A DNA stretch of 64,000 nucleotides, taken from assembly GCA_009379825.1 (NCBI GenBank), contig WHTA01000015.1, forward strand, positions 39,224 through 103,223, written 5' to 3'. The notes beneath the pieces are model-generated. The model had not been told where the DNA came from. It did not search any database and worked only from the letters and a program-made list of their open reading frames with translations. Positions 19,374 through 26,607 of this stretch are shown piece by piece; within the stretch, counting starts at the first letter, position 1, and each line of letters opens with the position of its first letter. The position numbers and the translations under genes are program-made. The stretch is from Streptosporangiales bacterium. GTDB taxonomy: Bacteria > Actinomycetota > Actinomycetes > Streptosporangiales > WHST01.

Positions 19374-20346
19374 CGGCTGCATCGACGCGCACGCGCACCT
19401 CGTACCGGCGAAGCTGGTCGAGGCGACCGAGCGTGCCGCGGGCAACCTGCCGAACGTGACCGTGAGCCGCCCCGAGGGCGGCGGCGTCGCGATCTCGTTC
19501 CCCAGCACCCAGGCGGTGCGGCCGATCCCGCCCGCCGTGCTCGACCGGGAGCGCTCGCACGCGTGGATGGACGCCCACGGCATCGCGGCGCAGGTGGTGG
19601 GTGTCTGGGCCGACCTGTTCGCGTACGACCTGCCGCCGCGCGAGGCCGCGTACTGGACCAGGATGGTCAACGAGCTGCTGGTCGAGGAGACGCATGCGTC
19701 CGGCAGGATGGCACCGCTGGCCATCCTGCCGCTGCAGGACACCACGCTTGCGTTGCAGGAGCTCGACCGCGCCCTGGACCTCGGCTATCCCGGGGTCACC
19801 ATCGGGTGTTCGGCGGGTGCCGACGAGCTCGACCACGACCGGCTGGACGAGGTGTGGGCGGCACTCGCGGACCGCCGGGTGCCTGTGGTCATGCACCCAG
19901 GCTTCCGCACCAGCGACGTTCGTGCAACGGCGTACGGGCTGCCGAACACCCTTGGCCGTGCGTACGACACCGACGTCGCCGTCGCGCGGCTGCTTTACTC
20001 CGGCCGGCTCGCGAAGCACCCCGGAGTACGTCTCGTGCTGATGCACGGGGGAGGGGCGGTGCCGTACCTCTGGGGCCGGATGCAGCGCAACCACGCGCTC
20101 GGCGACGGGCCGGCCGATCCCGCCGATGGTTTGGCATGCCTGTACTTCGACAGCGTCGTCTACCGCGAGCAGGCGCTGTCGTACCTGGTCGACTTCGCCG
20201 GCGCCGACCGCGTGCTGCTCGGCTCCGACTACCCGTTCCCCATCATGGACCCTGAACCGTTGCGGGTGGTGCGCGAGCTGGTACCACCGGACGACGTGCG
20301 CGCCCGAATCTGCGCGGACAACGCCCGTGCCCTGTTCGTCCGCTGA
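19357..20346 (+). CDS. Amidohydrolase-2 family protein (ACMSD-like decarboxylase)
   Basis: TIM-barrel metalloenzyme of 329 residues. Metal ligands are visible in order: CIDAHAHLVP (HxH), VVMHPGF, VLMHGGGAVPYLWGRM and LLGSDYPFPI (Asp). This is the pattern of 2-amino-3-carboxymuconate-6-semialdehyde decarboxylase relatives, which decarboxylate or hydrolyse aromatic acids and ring-cleavage products. The ATG at 19357 lies inside the large-subunit gene (17-bp overlap), so the two are probably coupled. In context it would act downstream of ring hydroxylation. Whether it is a decarboxylase or a hydrolase cannot be read from sequence. Confidence 0.85.
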   Translation: MALPSDGCIDAHAHLVPAKLVEATERAAGNLPNVTVSRPEGGGVAISFPSTQAVRPIPPAVLDRERSHAWMDAHGIAAQVVGVWADLFAYDLPPREAAYWTRMVNELLVEETHASGRMAPLAILPLQDTTLALQELDRALDLGYPGVTIGCSAGADELDHDRLDEVWAALADRRVPVVMHPGFRTSDVRATAYGLPNTLGRAYDTDVAVARLLYSGRLAKHPGVRLVLMHGGGAVPYLWGRMQRNHALGDGPADPADGLACLYFDSVVYREQALSYLVDFAGADRVLLGSDYPFPIMDPEPLRVVRELVPPDDVRARICADNARALFVR

Positions 20347-20377
20347 CCCCGTCGAGACCGTCGAGAAAGGACGCCCC

Positions 20378-20857
20378 ATGGCGAATGATCCGATCCCCAC
20401 CCGCGAGGTCATCACGGCCGGTGACACGCGCGTCGAGCTGGACCGTCCAGGCGTGCGGATGACGGCGGCCGAGGTGCTCGGCGGCGCGGAACGGTTGGTG
20501 TACTTCGACACCGCGGACGACAAGCTCCAGCCGGCCAACTACGACAAGCCCGACGGTGCGCCGCTGCGGGTGCTCACGTCCGCCGCGGCGAAGGTCGACG
20601 TCTCCAAGCGCAGCGTGCACGACATGGGGTTCTGGCACCGCAACGTCGACCACTCCGAGGTCATCATCTGCGTCAAGGGCGCGCTGCGGTGGGAGACCGA
20701 GCTCGGCGTGCACGAGCTGACGGCCGGCCAGGTGCTGTGCATCCCGCGCGGTGTCGCGCACCGGTCGGCGCTGTGCGACAAGTCCGAGGAGGAGAACATC
20801 CTCGTCGAGCTGAAGGTGCACGACGACATGACACCCGTCGGCCCGATCGGAGACTGA
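20378..20857 (+). CDS. Cupin-domain protein resembling the homogentisate dioxygenase core
   Basis: Single-domain cupin of 159 residues. Metal-site motifs are FWHRNVDHSEVIICVKG and GQVLCIPRGVAHRS. The spacing and the phrase ETELGVHELTAGQVLCIPRG strongly recall the N-terminal cupin of homogentisate 1,2-dioxygenase-like proteins, which cleave aromatic rings using Fe(II). Full-length dioxygenases are longer, so this could be a compact ring-cleavage enzyme, an isomerase or a sensor. AAAGGA sits before the ATG. It lies between two amidohydrolase genes of the same operon. Confidence 0.75.
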   Translation: MANDPIPTREVITAGDTRVELDRPGVRMTAAEVLGGAERLVYFDTADDKLQPANYDKPDGAPLRVLTSAAAKVDVSKRSVHDMGFWHRNVDHSEVIICVKGALRWETELGVHELTAGQVLCIPRGVAHRSALCDKSEEENILVELKVHDDMTPVGPIGD

Positions 20858-20858
20858 C

Positions 20859-22268
20859 GTGACTGCCGAACCGCAGGTGGTCGACGTCGTCGTCGAGCAC
20901 ATCGACTGGTTGGTCACCGTCGACGAGGAGCGGCGGGTGATCAGGGACGCTGCCGTGGCGATCGCCGATGGTCGGTTCGCCGCCGTCGGCAAGACCGACG
21001 AGATCGCCGCGGCCTACACCGGCAGCACGGTCGTCGACGGCCGGCGGCGGGTCGGCACGCCGGGCCTCATCGACGCGCACCTGCACTCGTCCTTCCAGCT
21101 GTCGCGCGGGCTCGCGGACGAGGCGAATGCGCGGGAGTTCCTCATCCAGCGGATGTACCCGTACGAGGCGGCGCTCACGCCGGACGACGTCGAGCTCAGT
21201 GCCCGGCTGGCCGCCAGGGAGATGCTGCTGCACGGCACCACGTGCTTCGTCGACCCGGGCAACAACCACCCGGAGCGCAGCCTCGCCGGCGTGGTGCCCA
21301 CGGGGATCCGGGTGGTCGTCGCGCGCAGTGCGTTCGACCTCGGCGACTCCGCGTTCGGCAGTGTGCCCGACTCGATGGTGTCGACACCGGACTCCGCCGC
21401 GCGGGAGGCCGCCGATCTGGTGGACAAGTACCACGACACCGAAGGCGGCCGGGTGCGCGCCTCGGTGTCGTTCCGGGGGTTCAACAACTCCAGCGACGAG
21501 CTGATCCGCGCGCTCGGTGCGGTGGCGGACGACAAGAACGTGCTGCTGCAGACGCACGCCTGCTTCAACTACTCGACGCACGACGCGTCGGTGGCGAAGT
21601 TCGGCCGGCCGGAGATCGAGCGGATGGCCGAGCTGGAGCTGCTCGGGCCGCGTACCCTGCTCGTCCACGGCGGCTGGCTCGAACCGCACGAGGTCGCGCT
21701 CCTGGCGGAGCACTACGCGAGCATCGTGGCGGCGCCGAGCTCGTCCCTGCACAACGGGTACGGCAACATCCGGATGGGCGTGATCCCCGAGCTGCTCGCG
21801 CTCGACGTGAACGTGGGGCTCGGCAGTGACCACGCCTGCTCCGGCCCGGTCGACCTGGTGCGGGAGATGTTCCTCGTTGCCTGCGGCCACAAGGAGGTGC
21901 GGCTGAACCCGCGCGTGCTGCCGCCCGAGCAGGCGGTGGAGATGGCCACGGTGAACGGGGCGCTGGCCGTCGACGCGGCCGACGATCTCGGGGCCGTCGC
22001 AGTGGGCAAGCAGGCCGACCTGGTGCTGTTCGACGTCGACGACCCGAGCTGGCAGCCGCTCTACAACCCGGTGTCGAACCTGGTGTACTCCGCGACCGGC
22101 CGCACCGCGCGCGACGTGTTCGTCGCCGGCGAGCGGGTCGTCGAAGGCGGCCGGCTCGCGAGGGTCGACGAGGAGCGGCTGCTCGCCGACGTCACCGCGG
22201 GCGCAGCCGCCCTCTACGACCGGCTGGACGGCGACTCCCTCGTCCGCGGCCGCTGGCCGGTCAGCTAG
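20859..22268 (+). CDS. Amidohydrolase family deaminase (SsnA/TrzN/guanine deaminase-like)
   Basis: Zinc-dependent aminohydrolase of 469 residues. The composite domain starts with VVVEHIDWLVTVDEERRVI; metal ligands follow in DAHLHSSF (HxH), LLQTHACFN, LLVHGGWLEPHE and LGSDHACSG. The C-terminus (GKQADLVLFDVDDPSW) completes the composite domain. Relatives deaminate or dechlorinate N-heterocycles such as guanine, cytosine and triazines. The GTG start at 20859 is 1 bp after the cupin stop. Together with the Mo-hydroxylase this points to an N-containing ring substrate. The exact reaction is not determined. Confidence 0.85.
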   Translation: MTAEPQVVDVVVEHIDWLVTVDEERRVIRDAAVAIADGRFAAVGKTDEIAAAYTGSTVVDGRRRVGTPGLIDAHLHSSFQLSRGLADEANAREFLIQRMYPYEAALTPDDVELSARLAAREMLLHGTTCFVDPGNNHPERSLAGVVPTGIRVVVARSAFDLGDSAFGSVPDSMVSTPDSAAREAADLVDKYHDTEGGRVRASVSFRGFNNSSDELIRALGAVADDKNVLLQTHACFNYSTHDASVAKFGRPEIERMAELELLGPRTLLVHGGWLEPHEVALLAEHYASIVAAPSSSLHNGYGNIRMGVIPELLALDVNVGLGSDHACSGPVDLVREMFLVACGHKEVRLNPRVLPPEQAVEMATVNGALAVDAADDLGAVAVGKQADLVLFDVDDPSWQPLYNPVSNLVYSATGRTARDVFVAGERVVEGGRLARVDEERLLADVTAGAAALYDRLDGDSLVRGRWPVS

Positions 22269-22434
22269 GCGGTTGACCGCAGTGGCTGCCCTGGGCGAGC
22301 CTCCGGGGTGGCCAAAAAATTCCTCCCAAAACCGGTCAACCGTGGCGCCGGTCCAGGCGTCTACGTGACGTCCGGTGGCGAAGGGGACCGCCACCGGCTG
22401 GACCACGGGCGACCACGCCCTTACCTGGGAGGCC
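22269..22434. repeat. Long-range inverted repeat and A-rich patch after the catabolic operon
   Basis: CGGTTGACCG (22270-22279) and CGGTCAACCG (22333-22342) are perfect 10-bp inverted arms about 53 bp apart. Between them lies CCAAAAAATTCCTCCCAAAA, unusually A-rich for this DNA. It may serve as terminator for the operon ending at 22268, or be a scar of a lost element. Confidence 0.4.
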
Positions 22435-22596
22435 ATGACTCGGATGGTCGAGCTGTTCTTCGTGCTACTCGCCGCCACCGCGGTGGCGGCCTGCGCCGGA
22501 CTCGTGCTACTGATCGGCGGCTCGCGGTTGCGCCCCGTGACGCTCGCCTTCGCCCGCACCGTTCGGCGGGTGACCGGCCGTGCCCGTACGCCCTAG
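22435..22596 (+). CDS. Possible small single-pass membrane protein
   Basis: A 53-codon frame with one strong hydrophobic segment (ELFFVLLAATAVAACAGLVL) and a basic C-terminal tail. Starts at 22435 or 22444 are possible; GGGAGG nearby would suit the second. It ends in a 4-bp convergent overlap with the flavin reductase gene. No family is recognised. It could be a chance frame. Confidence 0.3.
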   Translation: MTRMVELFFVLLAATAVAACAGLVLLIGGSRLRPVTLAFARTVRRVTGRARTP

Positions 22597-23114
22597 AAGA
22601 ACCAGTCGATGGGGCCGTGGTCGCCGACGGAGAGCTCGCCGAAGCTGCCGGCGTAGAAGGTCAGCGGCTTGCCGTCGCGCGCACAGGTGCTGACGATGCG
22701 GCCGAGGAACAGCACGTGGTCGCCGGCCGCCACCTCCTGCTCGGTGACGCACTCGAGGTGGGCGAGTGCGGCGGGGATCACCGGCACGTCGTGGTAGCCG
22801 TACTCCAGCGGTAGGCCGGCGAAGTGGTCGACGCCGCTCTTGGCGAACCGCCTGGCGATCTCCTCCTGACGCGACGACACGACCGACACCGCGAACCTGC
22901 CGGCGGTGCGCATGGTGCTCGTCGTGCGGGCGTCCTCGGTGAGGGAGACCAACAGCAGCGGCGGGTCGAGCGACACCGAGGTGAGCGAGTTGACCGTCAT
23001 GCCGTCGGCGTTGCCGTCGGCGATGCTGGTGACGACGGCGACCCCGGTGGCGAACTTGCTCATCGTCCGCCGCAGCAGCCCGGGGTCGGTGCCCTTACTG
23101 TGTTCGATGGTCAC
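22593..23114 (-). CDS. Flavin reductase (HpaC-type, FMN-binding split barrel)
   Basis: NAD(P)H:flavin oxidoreductase of about 173 residues that would supply reduced flavin to the monooxygenase encoded two genes upstream. Family motifs are MSKFATGVAVVTS, GMTVNSLTSVSLDPPLLLVSL and GDHVLFLGRI, ending in PLTFYAGSFGEL. Two GTG starts are possible, at 23120 and 23114; GAGGG lies 7 nt before the second, so it is preferred. Last gene of the operon GntR-DUF2848-HpaB-cupin-reductase. Confidence 0.88.
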   Translation of the reverse strand: MTIEHSKGTDPGLLRRTMSKFATGVAVVTSIADGNADGMTVNSLTSVSLDPPLLLVSLTEDARTTSTMRTAGRFAVSVVSSRQEEIARRFAKSGVDHFAGLPLEYGYHDVPVIPAALAHLECVTEQEVAAGDHVLFLGRIVSTCARDGKPLTFYAGSFGELSVGDHGPIDWFF

Positions 23115-23124
23115 GAGCACACCC

Positions 23125-23469
23125 TCACGCTGGGTAACGGACCTCGAACGTCAGGCAGCCGTCCTCGCTCGTCCACGGCCCGTGCGGCATGCCGGGCGGC
23201 CGGCACGCGTAGCTGCCCGCGGGGAAGGTCTGACCCAGTCGGAGATCGCTCATCGACCCCTCGAGGATGTACACCTCTTCCCAGAAGTCGTGCTCCTGCA
23301 CGCCGTTCTTGCTGGTGTCGCACCCCGGTTCGAGCTTCAGCATCCGGGTCGCGACCCCGGTCTGCGGGTCGCTCGCGAGGATGCGCTCGGTGAGCCCCTC
23401 CGCCTCCCCGGCGCAGCGGGTGAACCCGACCGTGCCGACGTCGAAGAACTCGTACTCCGGCTTCGCCAT
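23125..23469 (-). CDS. Small cupin-domain protein
   Basis: A 114-residue beta-barrel protein. Metal-site motifs are EHDFWEEVYILEG and FPAGSYACRPPGMPHGPW; the second His-containing motif is complete, the first has a modified spacing. It sits 10 bp after the HpaB-type gene and 10 bp before the flavin reductase start. Such small cupins in aromatic clusters may be dioxygenases or auxiliary isomerases; no specific reaction can be claimed. Confidence 0.75.
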   Translation of the reverse strand: MAKPEYEFFDVGTVGFTRCAGEAEGLTERILASDPQTGVATRMLKLEPGCDTSKNGVQEHDFWEEVYILEGSMSDLRLGQTFPAGSYACRPPGMPHGPWTSEDGCLTFEVRYPA

Positions 23470-23479
23470 GCAATCGCTC

Positions 23480-24928
23480 CTAGTCTTCGCTGCCGTACGA
23501 GGCGAGGAACTTCTCCACCGCGGCCAGTGGCTCCTCGAACCCGTAGTTCCGGTAGGCGTATCCCTTCGCGACGAACGGGGCGCCCGCATAGAACATCTCG
23601 TACTGGTGGTGTCTGCTGCCGAACTCGCTGCCGACGGCGTCCCAGACCAGCTTGAACAGCTTGACCCGCTCCTCCGCGGGCACGCCGGGGGACTGCACGT
23701 AGCGGTCCATGTCGGCGCGGGTCGCGGGGTTGCGCATCTCCGCGACGCTCGACGGCACCTGGAGCACGCCGCCGCCGACGAGCTCCCGCACGATGGCGAG
23801 CACCCGCGGGTACAGCTCGGCCTGCAGCCCCATGGCGCCGTAGAGCGAACGCGGCCGCGGTCGCCACATCCCGGCGTCGTCCGGGGTGGCCTGGTACTCG
23901 GCGGCGAGCACCGCGGACTCGACCAGCGACGCGACGCTGGCCAGCTCACCCAGCTTCTCCTGCACGCCGGGGATACGGTCGACGCCCGTGGTCTGCGCCG
24001 CCTTGCGGGCCAGCCCGGCGAGGAACTGCAGCTTGACCGCGAACCTGATCTGCGCCTGCCAGTTGCCGAGCACGTGCGCGCCGGTGTCGAAGAACTGCCG
24101 GCGCACGCCGTCCACGTCGCGGCAGACGAAGACCTGCTCCCACGGCACGAACACGTCGTCGAAGACGACCAGGGCGTCGGTCTCGTCGTACCGGGTGCTG
24201 AGCGGGTAGTCGAACGCGCTCGTCGACGCAGGTGCGTACGGCCGCCGGCAGTACAGCTTGAGCCCCGGCGACGCGACCGGCAGCGCGAAACCGAGCGCGA
24301 AGTCGCGGTCCTCAGGCGTGAGCGGCTTGATGCAGGACACGAAGATCTCGTCGGCGATCGCGCCGCCGGTGGCGAGCATCTGCGAGCCGCTCACGACGAT
24401 GCCGTCGTCGCGCTCCTCCTTGACGCCCACCTGGATCAGGTCGCCCTCCCAGGCGTGTGCCGTGGTTGCGCGGGAGACCTGCGGCGGGATGATGGCGTAC
24501 GAGACGTAGAGGCTCTCCTCGACCGCCCGCTTGTAGTACGCGGTGACGTTGGCGCTGAGGTCGTGCTCGTCACCACGGAACGCCTCCGGGTGTGCCGCGA
24601 ACCCGGCGAGGAACGCCGCGACGTGGTCCGGGCTGCGGCCGACCCACCCGTGCGTGTGCTGCGACCAGGTCTCGATCGCCTTGCGCCGCGCGACGAGGTC
24701 GTCGTGGGTGCGCGGGATGGAGTAGACCAGGTTGGCCTGTCCACCGGTCTCCGGCGACTCGTACAGCATCCCGTTCGCCGGGTCGGCGGCGATGTCGTAG
24801 AGCTCCGCCATGGTGCCCGCGATGGGGGCAAAGGCAGGGTGATCGGCCACCCGGCCCACCCGCTCGCCGTCGACGTAGATCTCCCTGTCGTCGTCGAGCG
24901 CGGCGAGGTACTCAGCTCCGGTGCGCAT
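23480..24928 (-). CDS. 4-hydroxyphenylacetate 3-monooxygenase family oxygenase (HpaB-type)
   Basis: FADH2-dependent monooxygenase of 482 residues, acyl-CoA dehydrogenase fold, that hydroxylates phenolic or heteroaromatic rings with flavin from a separate reductase. Family signatures include IPRTHDDLVARRKAIETWS, IIPPQVSR (where NPQ is usual), MLATGGAIADEIFVSC, VFVPWEQVFV and the C-terminal GSRHHQYEMFYAGAP. The ATG at 24928 follows AGAAGGAGG. It overlaps by 1 nt (TGATG) a 27-codon frame made by duplication of this very start region. The flavin reductase gene in the same operon fits a two-component system. Substrate unknown. Confidence 0.9.
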   Translation of the reverse strand: MRTGAEYLAALDDDREIYVDGERVGRVADHPAFAPIAGTMAELYDIAADPANGMLYESPETGGQANLVYSIPRTHDDLVARRKAIETWSQHTHGWVGRSPDHVAAFLAGFAAHPEAFRGDEHDLSANVTAYYKRAVEESLYVSYAIIPPQVSRATTAHAWEGDLIQVGVKEERDDGIVVSGSQMLATGGAIADEIFVSCIKPLTPEDRDFALGFALPVASPGLKLYCRRPYAPASTSAFDYPLSTRYDETDALVVFDDVFVPWEQVFVCRDVDGVRRQFFDTGAHVLGNWQAQIRFAVKLQFLAGLARKAAQTTGVDRIPGVQEKLGELASVASLVESAVLAAEYQATPDDAGMWRPRPRSLYGAMGLQAELYPRVLAIVRELVGGGVLQVPSSVAEMRNPATRADMDRYVQSPGVPAEERVKLFKLVWDAVGSEFGSRHHQYEMFYAGAPFVAKGYAYRNYGFEEPLAAVEKFLASYGSED

Positions 24929-25030
24929 CAGCGCCTCCTTCTGGTCCTGTCGGTCGAGCGCGGCGAGGTCGTCGAGCGCAGCGAGGGGGTCGACTCCGCT
25001 CTGGTGAGCATCAGCGTCTCCTTCTTCTGG
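24906..25030. repeat. Diverged tandem duplication spanning the DUF2848/monooxygenase junction
   Basis: Shared stretches include the ribosome site and start (AAGGAGgCGCTGATG type) and CTCGCCGCGCTCGAC, with a period of 83 bp measured between the two TGATG junctions. The upstream copy has a few inserted bases. Seen directly by comparing the two copies. Confidence 0.6.
24928..25011 (-). CDS. 27-codon overlapping minicistron from a tandem duplication of the hpaB-type start
   Basis: A frame beginning MLTRAESTPSLRS and ending in RTRRRR. Its start overlaps the DUF2848 stop (TGATG) and its stop overlaps the monooxygenase start (TGATG). It has its own GAAGGAGA ribosome site. DNA of this 83-bp unit aligns with the following ribosome site plus about 20 codons of the monooxygenase gene (MRTGAEYLAALDD) apart from small gaps. 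It may be translated to couple the two genes, or be a decaying duplicate. No protein function is claimed. Confidence 0.45.
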   Translation of the reverse strand: MLTRAESTPSLRSTTSPRSTDRTRRRR

Positions 25031-25727
25031 TCACGTCATAGGTGTGGCTGAGCGTTGTCGGGCCCTCGGCCAGCTGCAGGGTGAGCGTGAGCTCCCAGCC
25101 GGCGCCAGGTTTGAACTCGCCGTCGAGCAGCGGCAAGGTCCCCGCGTACACGACGAGGTCGTCCGGCCACACGGTGTCCGACCCGAGTTCCTTCGCCAGC
25201 CGGGTGAGCAGGTCGCTCGGTGTGCGCAACGTCGCCAGCTGGCCGGTCTGGTAGTCCGCCCCGTCGACGCGGCTGCGTGCGGCCGCCTGGTCCCACGCCG
25301 CGTCGAACGCGCCGTCCTCGAGGTCAGCAGGCAGCCGCGCGACGAGCTTGCCGAGCGGTTTCGGGCACGCGGCCTTCGAGTCGCCGATGTCCTGGCGCTC
25401 CAGGTCGCGGTCGGTGTGGTCGGAGCCCACGCCGATGAACCACCGGCCGCCGTGCCGGACGAGCACCGGCTCGACCTCGCCCGACGTGTTCGCGCCGCCG
25501 GCCTCGACGGCCGCTGCCGTGGTGAGCAGGCCGGGGTCGAGGTGGTAGAACGTCGGGATCGACGGTGGCGGAGGCACCCCGATCTCCGCGAGCTCCGCGA
25601 TGTGTGCGTGCGCCGCCGTCTCGTCCCGCGCGGTGTAGCCGGCGACGACCAACCGCTGCGGCACGAAGGTCAGGACCTCGGAGCCGTCCACGACGGTCAA
25701 GGTCAGTTGCGTTCCCGCATCGCTCAT
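25011..25727 (-). CDS. DUF2848 family protein
   Basis: A 238-residue protein of unknown function. The family-like core includes FVPQRLVVAGYTARD, VEPVLVRHGGRWFIGVGSDHTDRDLE and DSKAACPKPLGKLVA; the GSDHTDR and CPKP segments suggest a metal or acid-binding site, with a weak relation to fumarylacetoacetate hydrolase-like proteins. The ATG at 25727 overlaps the GntR stop (TGATG) and has its own stop in TGATG with the minicistron, so all are coupled. It is the first enzyme-like gene of the operon and probably acts in the same pathway. Confidence 0.75.
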   Translation of the reverse strand: MSDAGTQLTLTVVDGSEVLTFVPQRLVVAGYTARDETAAHAHIAELAEIGVPPPPSIPTFYHLDPGLLTTAAAVEAGGANTSGEVEPVLVRHGGRWFIGVGSDHTDRDLERQDIGDSKAACPKPLGKLVARLPADLEDGAFDAAWDQAAARSRVDGADYQTGQLATLRTPSDLLTRLAKELGSDTVWPDDLVVYAGTLPLLDGEFKPGAGWELTLTLQLAEGPTTLSHTYDVTRRRRR

Positions 25728-26440
25728 CAGTGTCCACCGCCAGGTCGTCCGGTACCAGCATGGCGCAGGATGGCCATGGTGTTGTCGAGATGGGTACGTA
25801 CCGCGTTCGTCGCTCGATCGGTGTTGCGACTCTTGATGGCCCGCACGATCGCCCGGTGCTCGGTGAGCACGGCGCGGGTGCGGTCCGCGACGGACGACAC
25901 GGCGCGGATGCCCATCCGTACCTGCCGGTCCCGCAGCGACAGGTAGAGGTCCTCGAGGACGGGGTTGCCGGCGGCGTGCACGATCGTCTGGTGGAAGTGC
26001 CGGTCCAGGTCGATGAAGGCGACCGGGTCGTCGATCACCTCCTCCTGCTGGGTGAGGAGCTCGTTGAGCTCGGTCACCAGGGCGTTCAGTTCCGGGGTGG
26101 GCGACGTGTAGGCCGTCGTGATGCGGCGGACGCTCCAGTCCTCGACCACGATGCGTGCCTCCATGACGTCCTCGACGTCACGCTCCGAGATCGGCGGTAC
26201 GAACGCGCCCTTCTTCGGCACGATCTGGATGAGCCCCTCGGCCTCCAGCCGTAGCAGCGCTTCACGGACGGGTGTGCGCGATGTGCCCGCTTGCGCTGCC
26301 ACTTCGAGCTCCGTCAAGAACGTGCCGGTATCGCGCGGCAGCGTGGCGATGTGTGTTTTCAGCCAGTGGTAGGTCGTGTCCTGAGCGTTCTCATTTCGAG
26401 AACGATCCTCACCTCTTCGCACACCGATCATAGCCAACAT
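25727..26440 (-). CDS. GntR-family (FCD) transcriptional regulator
   Basis: Regulator of about 237 residues. The winged helix has ELEVAAQAGTSRTPVREALLRLEAEGLIQ with the standard TPVREAL recognition helix, followed by a FCD ligand domain with DLDRHFHQTIVHAAGNPVL and TEHRAIVRAIKSRN (His ligands for a metal). Possible starts are ATG 26440, ATG 26431 and GTG 26425; none has a ribosome site. Its stop overlaps the DUF2848 start, so the repressor heads the operon and is probably autoregulated. Two inverted repeats at or before the start are likely targets; they could also control the divergent ABC operon. Confidence 0.87.
   Translation of the reverse strand: MLAMIGVRRGEDRSRNENAQDTTYHWLKTHIATLPRDTGTFLTELEVAAQAGTSRTPVREALLRLEAEGLIQIVPKKGAFVPPISERDVEDVMEARIVVEDWSVRRITTAYTSPTPELNALVTELNELLTQQEEVIDDPVAFIDLDRHFHQTIVHAAGNPVLEDLYLSLRDRQVRMGIRAVSSVADRTRAVLTEHRAIVRAIKSRNTDRATNAVRTHLDNTMAILRHAGTGRPGGGH
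26386..26404. promoter_or_regulatory. Inverted repeat in the GntR 5' region (candidate operator)
   Basis: CGTTCTCATTTCGAGAACG has perfect 7-bp arms and a 5-bp centre. It lies within the first codons of the regulator, where repressor binding would block transcription. Confidence 0.4.
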
Positions 26441-26441
26441 G

Positions 26442-26458
26442 CATACATCAGGTGTATG
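26442..26458. promoter_or_regulatory. Inverted repeat in the divergent GntR/ABC region (candidate operator)
   Basis: CATACATCAGGTGTATG has perfect 6-bp arms around TCAGG and abuts the regulator start. The TGTAT/ATACA arms are typical of FCD-type GntR sites. It could control both directions. Confidence 0.55.
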
Positions 26459-26523
26459 ACTAGGTGCAAGCGGGGAACCAACGGAAGACGAGTTGGACGA
26501 TCTGACTCTGGGAGTGAGGTGTG

Positions 26524-26607
26524 ATGAACCTCCACCAGCCGCCGGGCTGCGCCTGCCGGGTGCCGCCCGAACCGGGGCTCGACGCCGACGGATGGCACGC
26601 AGTATGA
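26524..26607 (+). CDS. Possible 27-codon leader cistron before the ABC ATPase
   Basis: Starts MNLHQPPGCACRVPPEP and ends WHAV, its TGA overlapping the ATG at 26604 (ATGA). GAGG lies just upstream. No family. It may serve translational coupling or be a chance frame; the in-frame ATG at 26592 in the ATPase gene leaves the arrangement uncertain. Confidence 0.35.
   Translation: MNLHQPPGCACRVPPEPGLDADGWHAV

Noticed and set aside
17430..19745. 771-codon minus-strand frame opposite the Mo-hydroxylase large subunit
   Set aside because: Opposite a clearly conserved enzyme; composition typical of a shadow frame.
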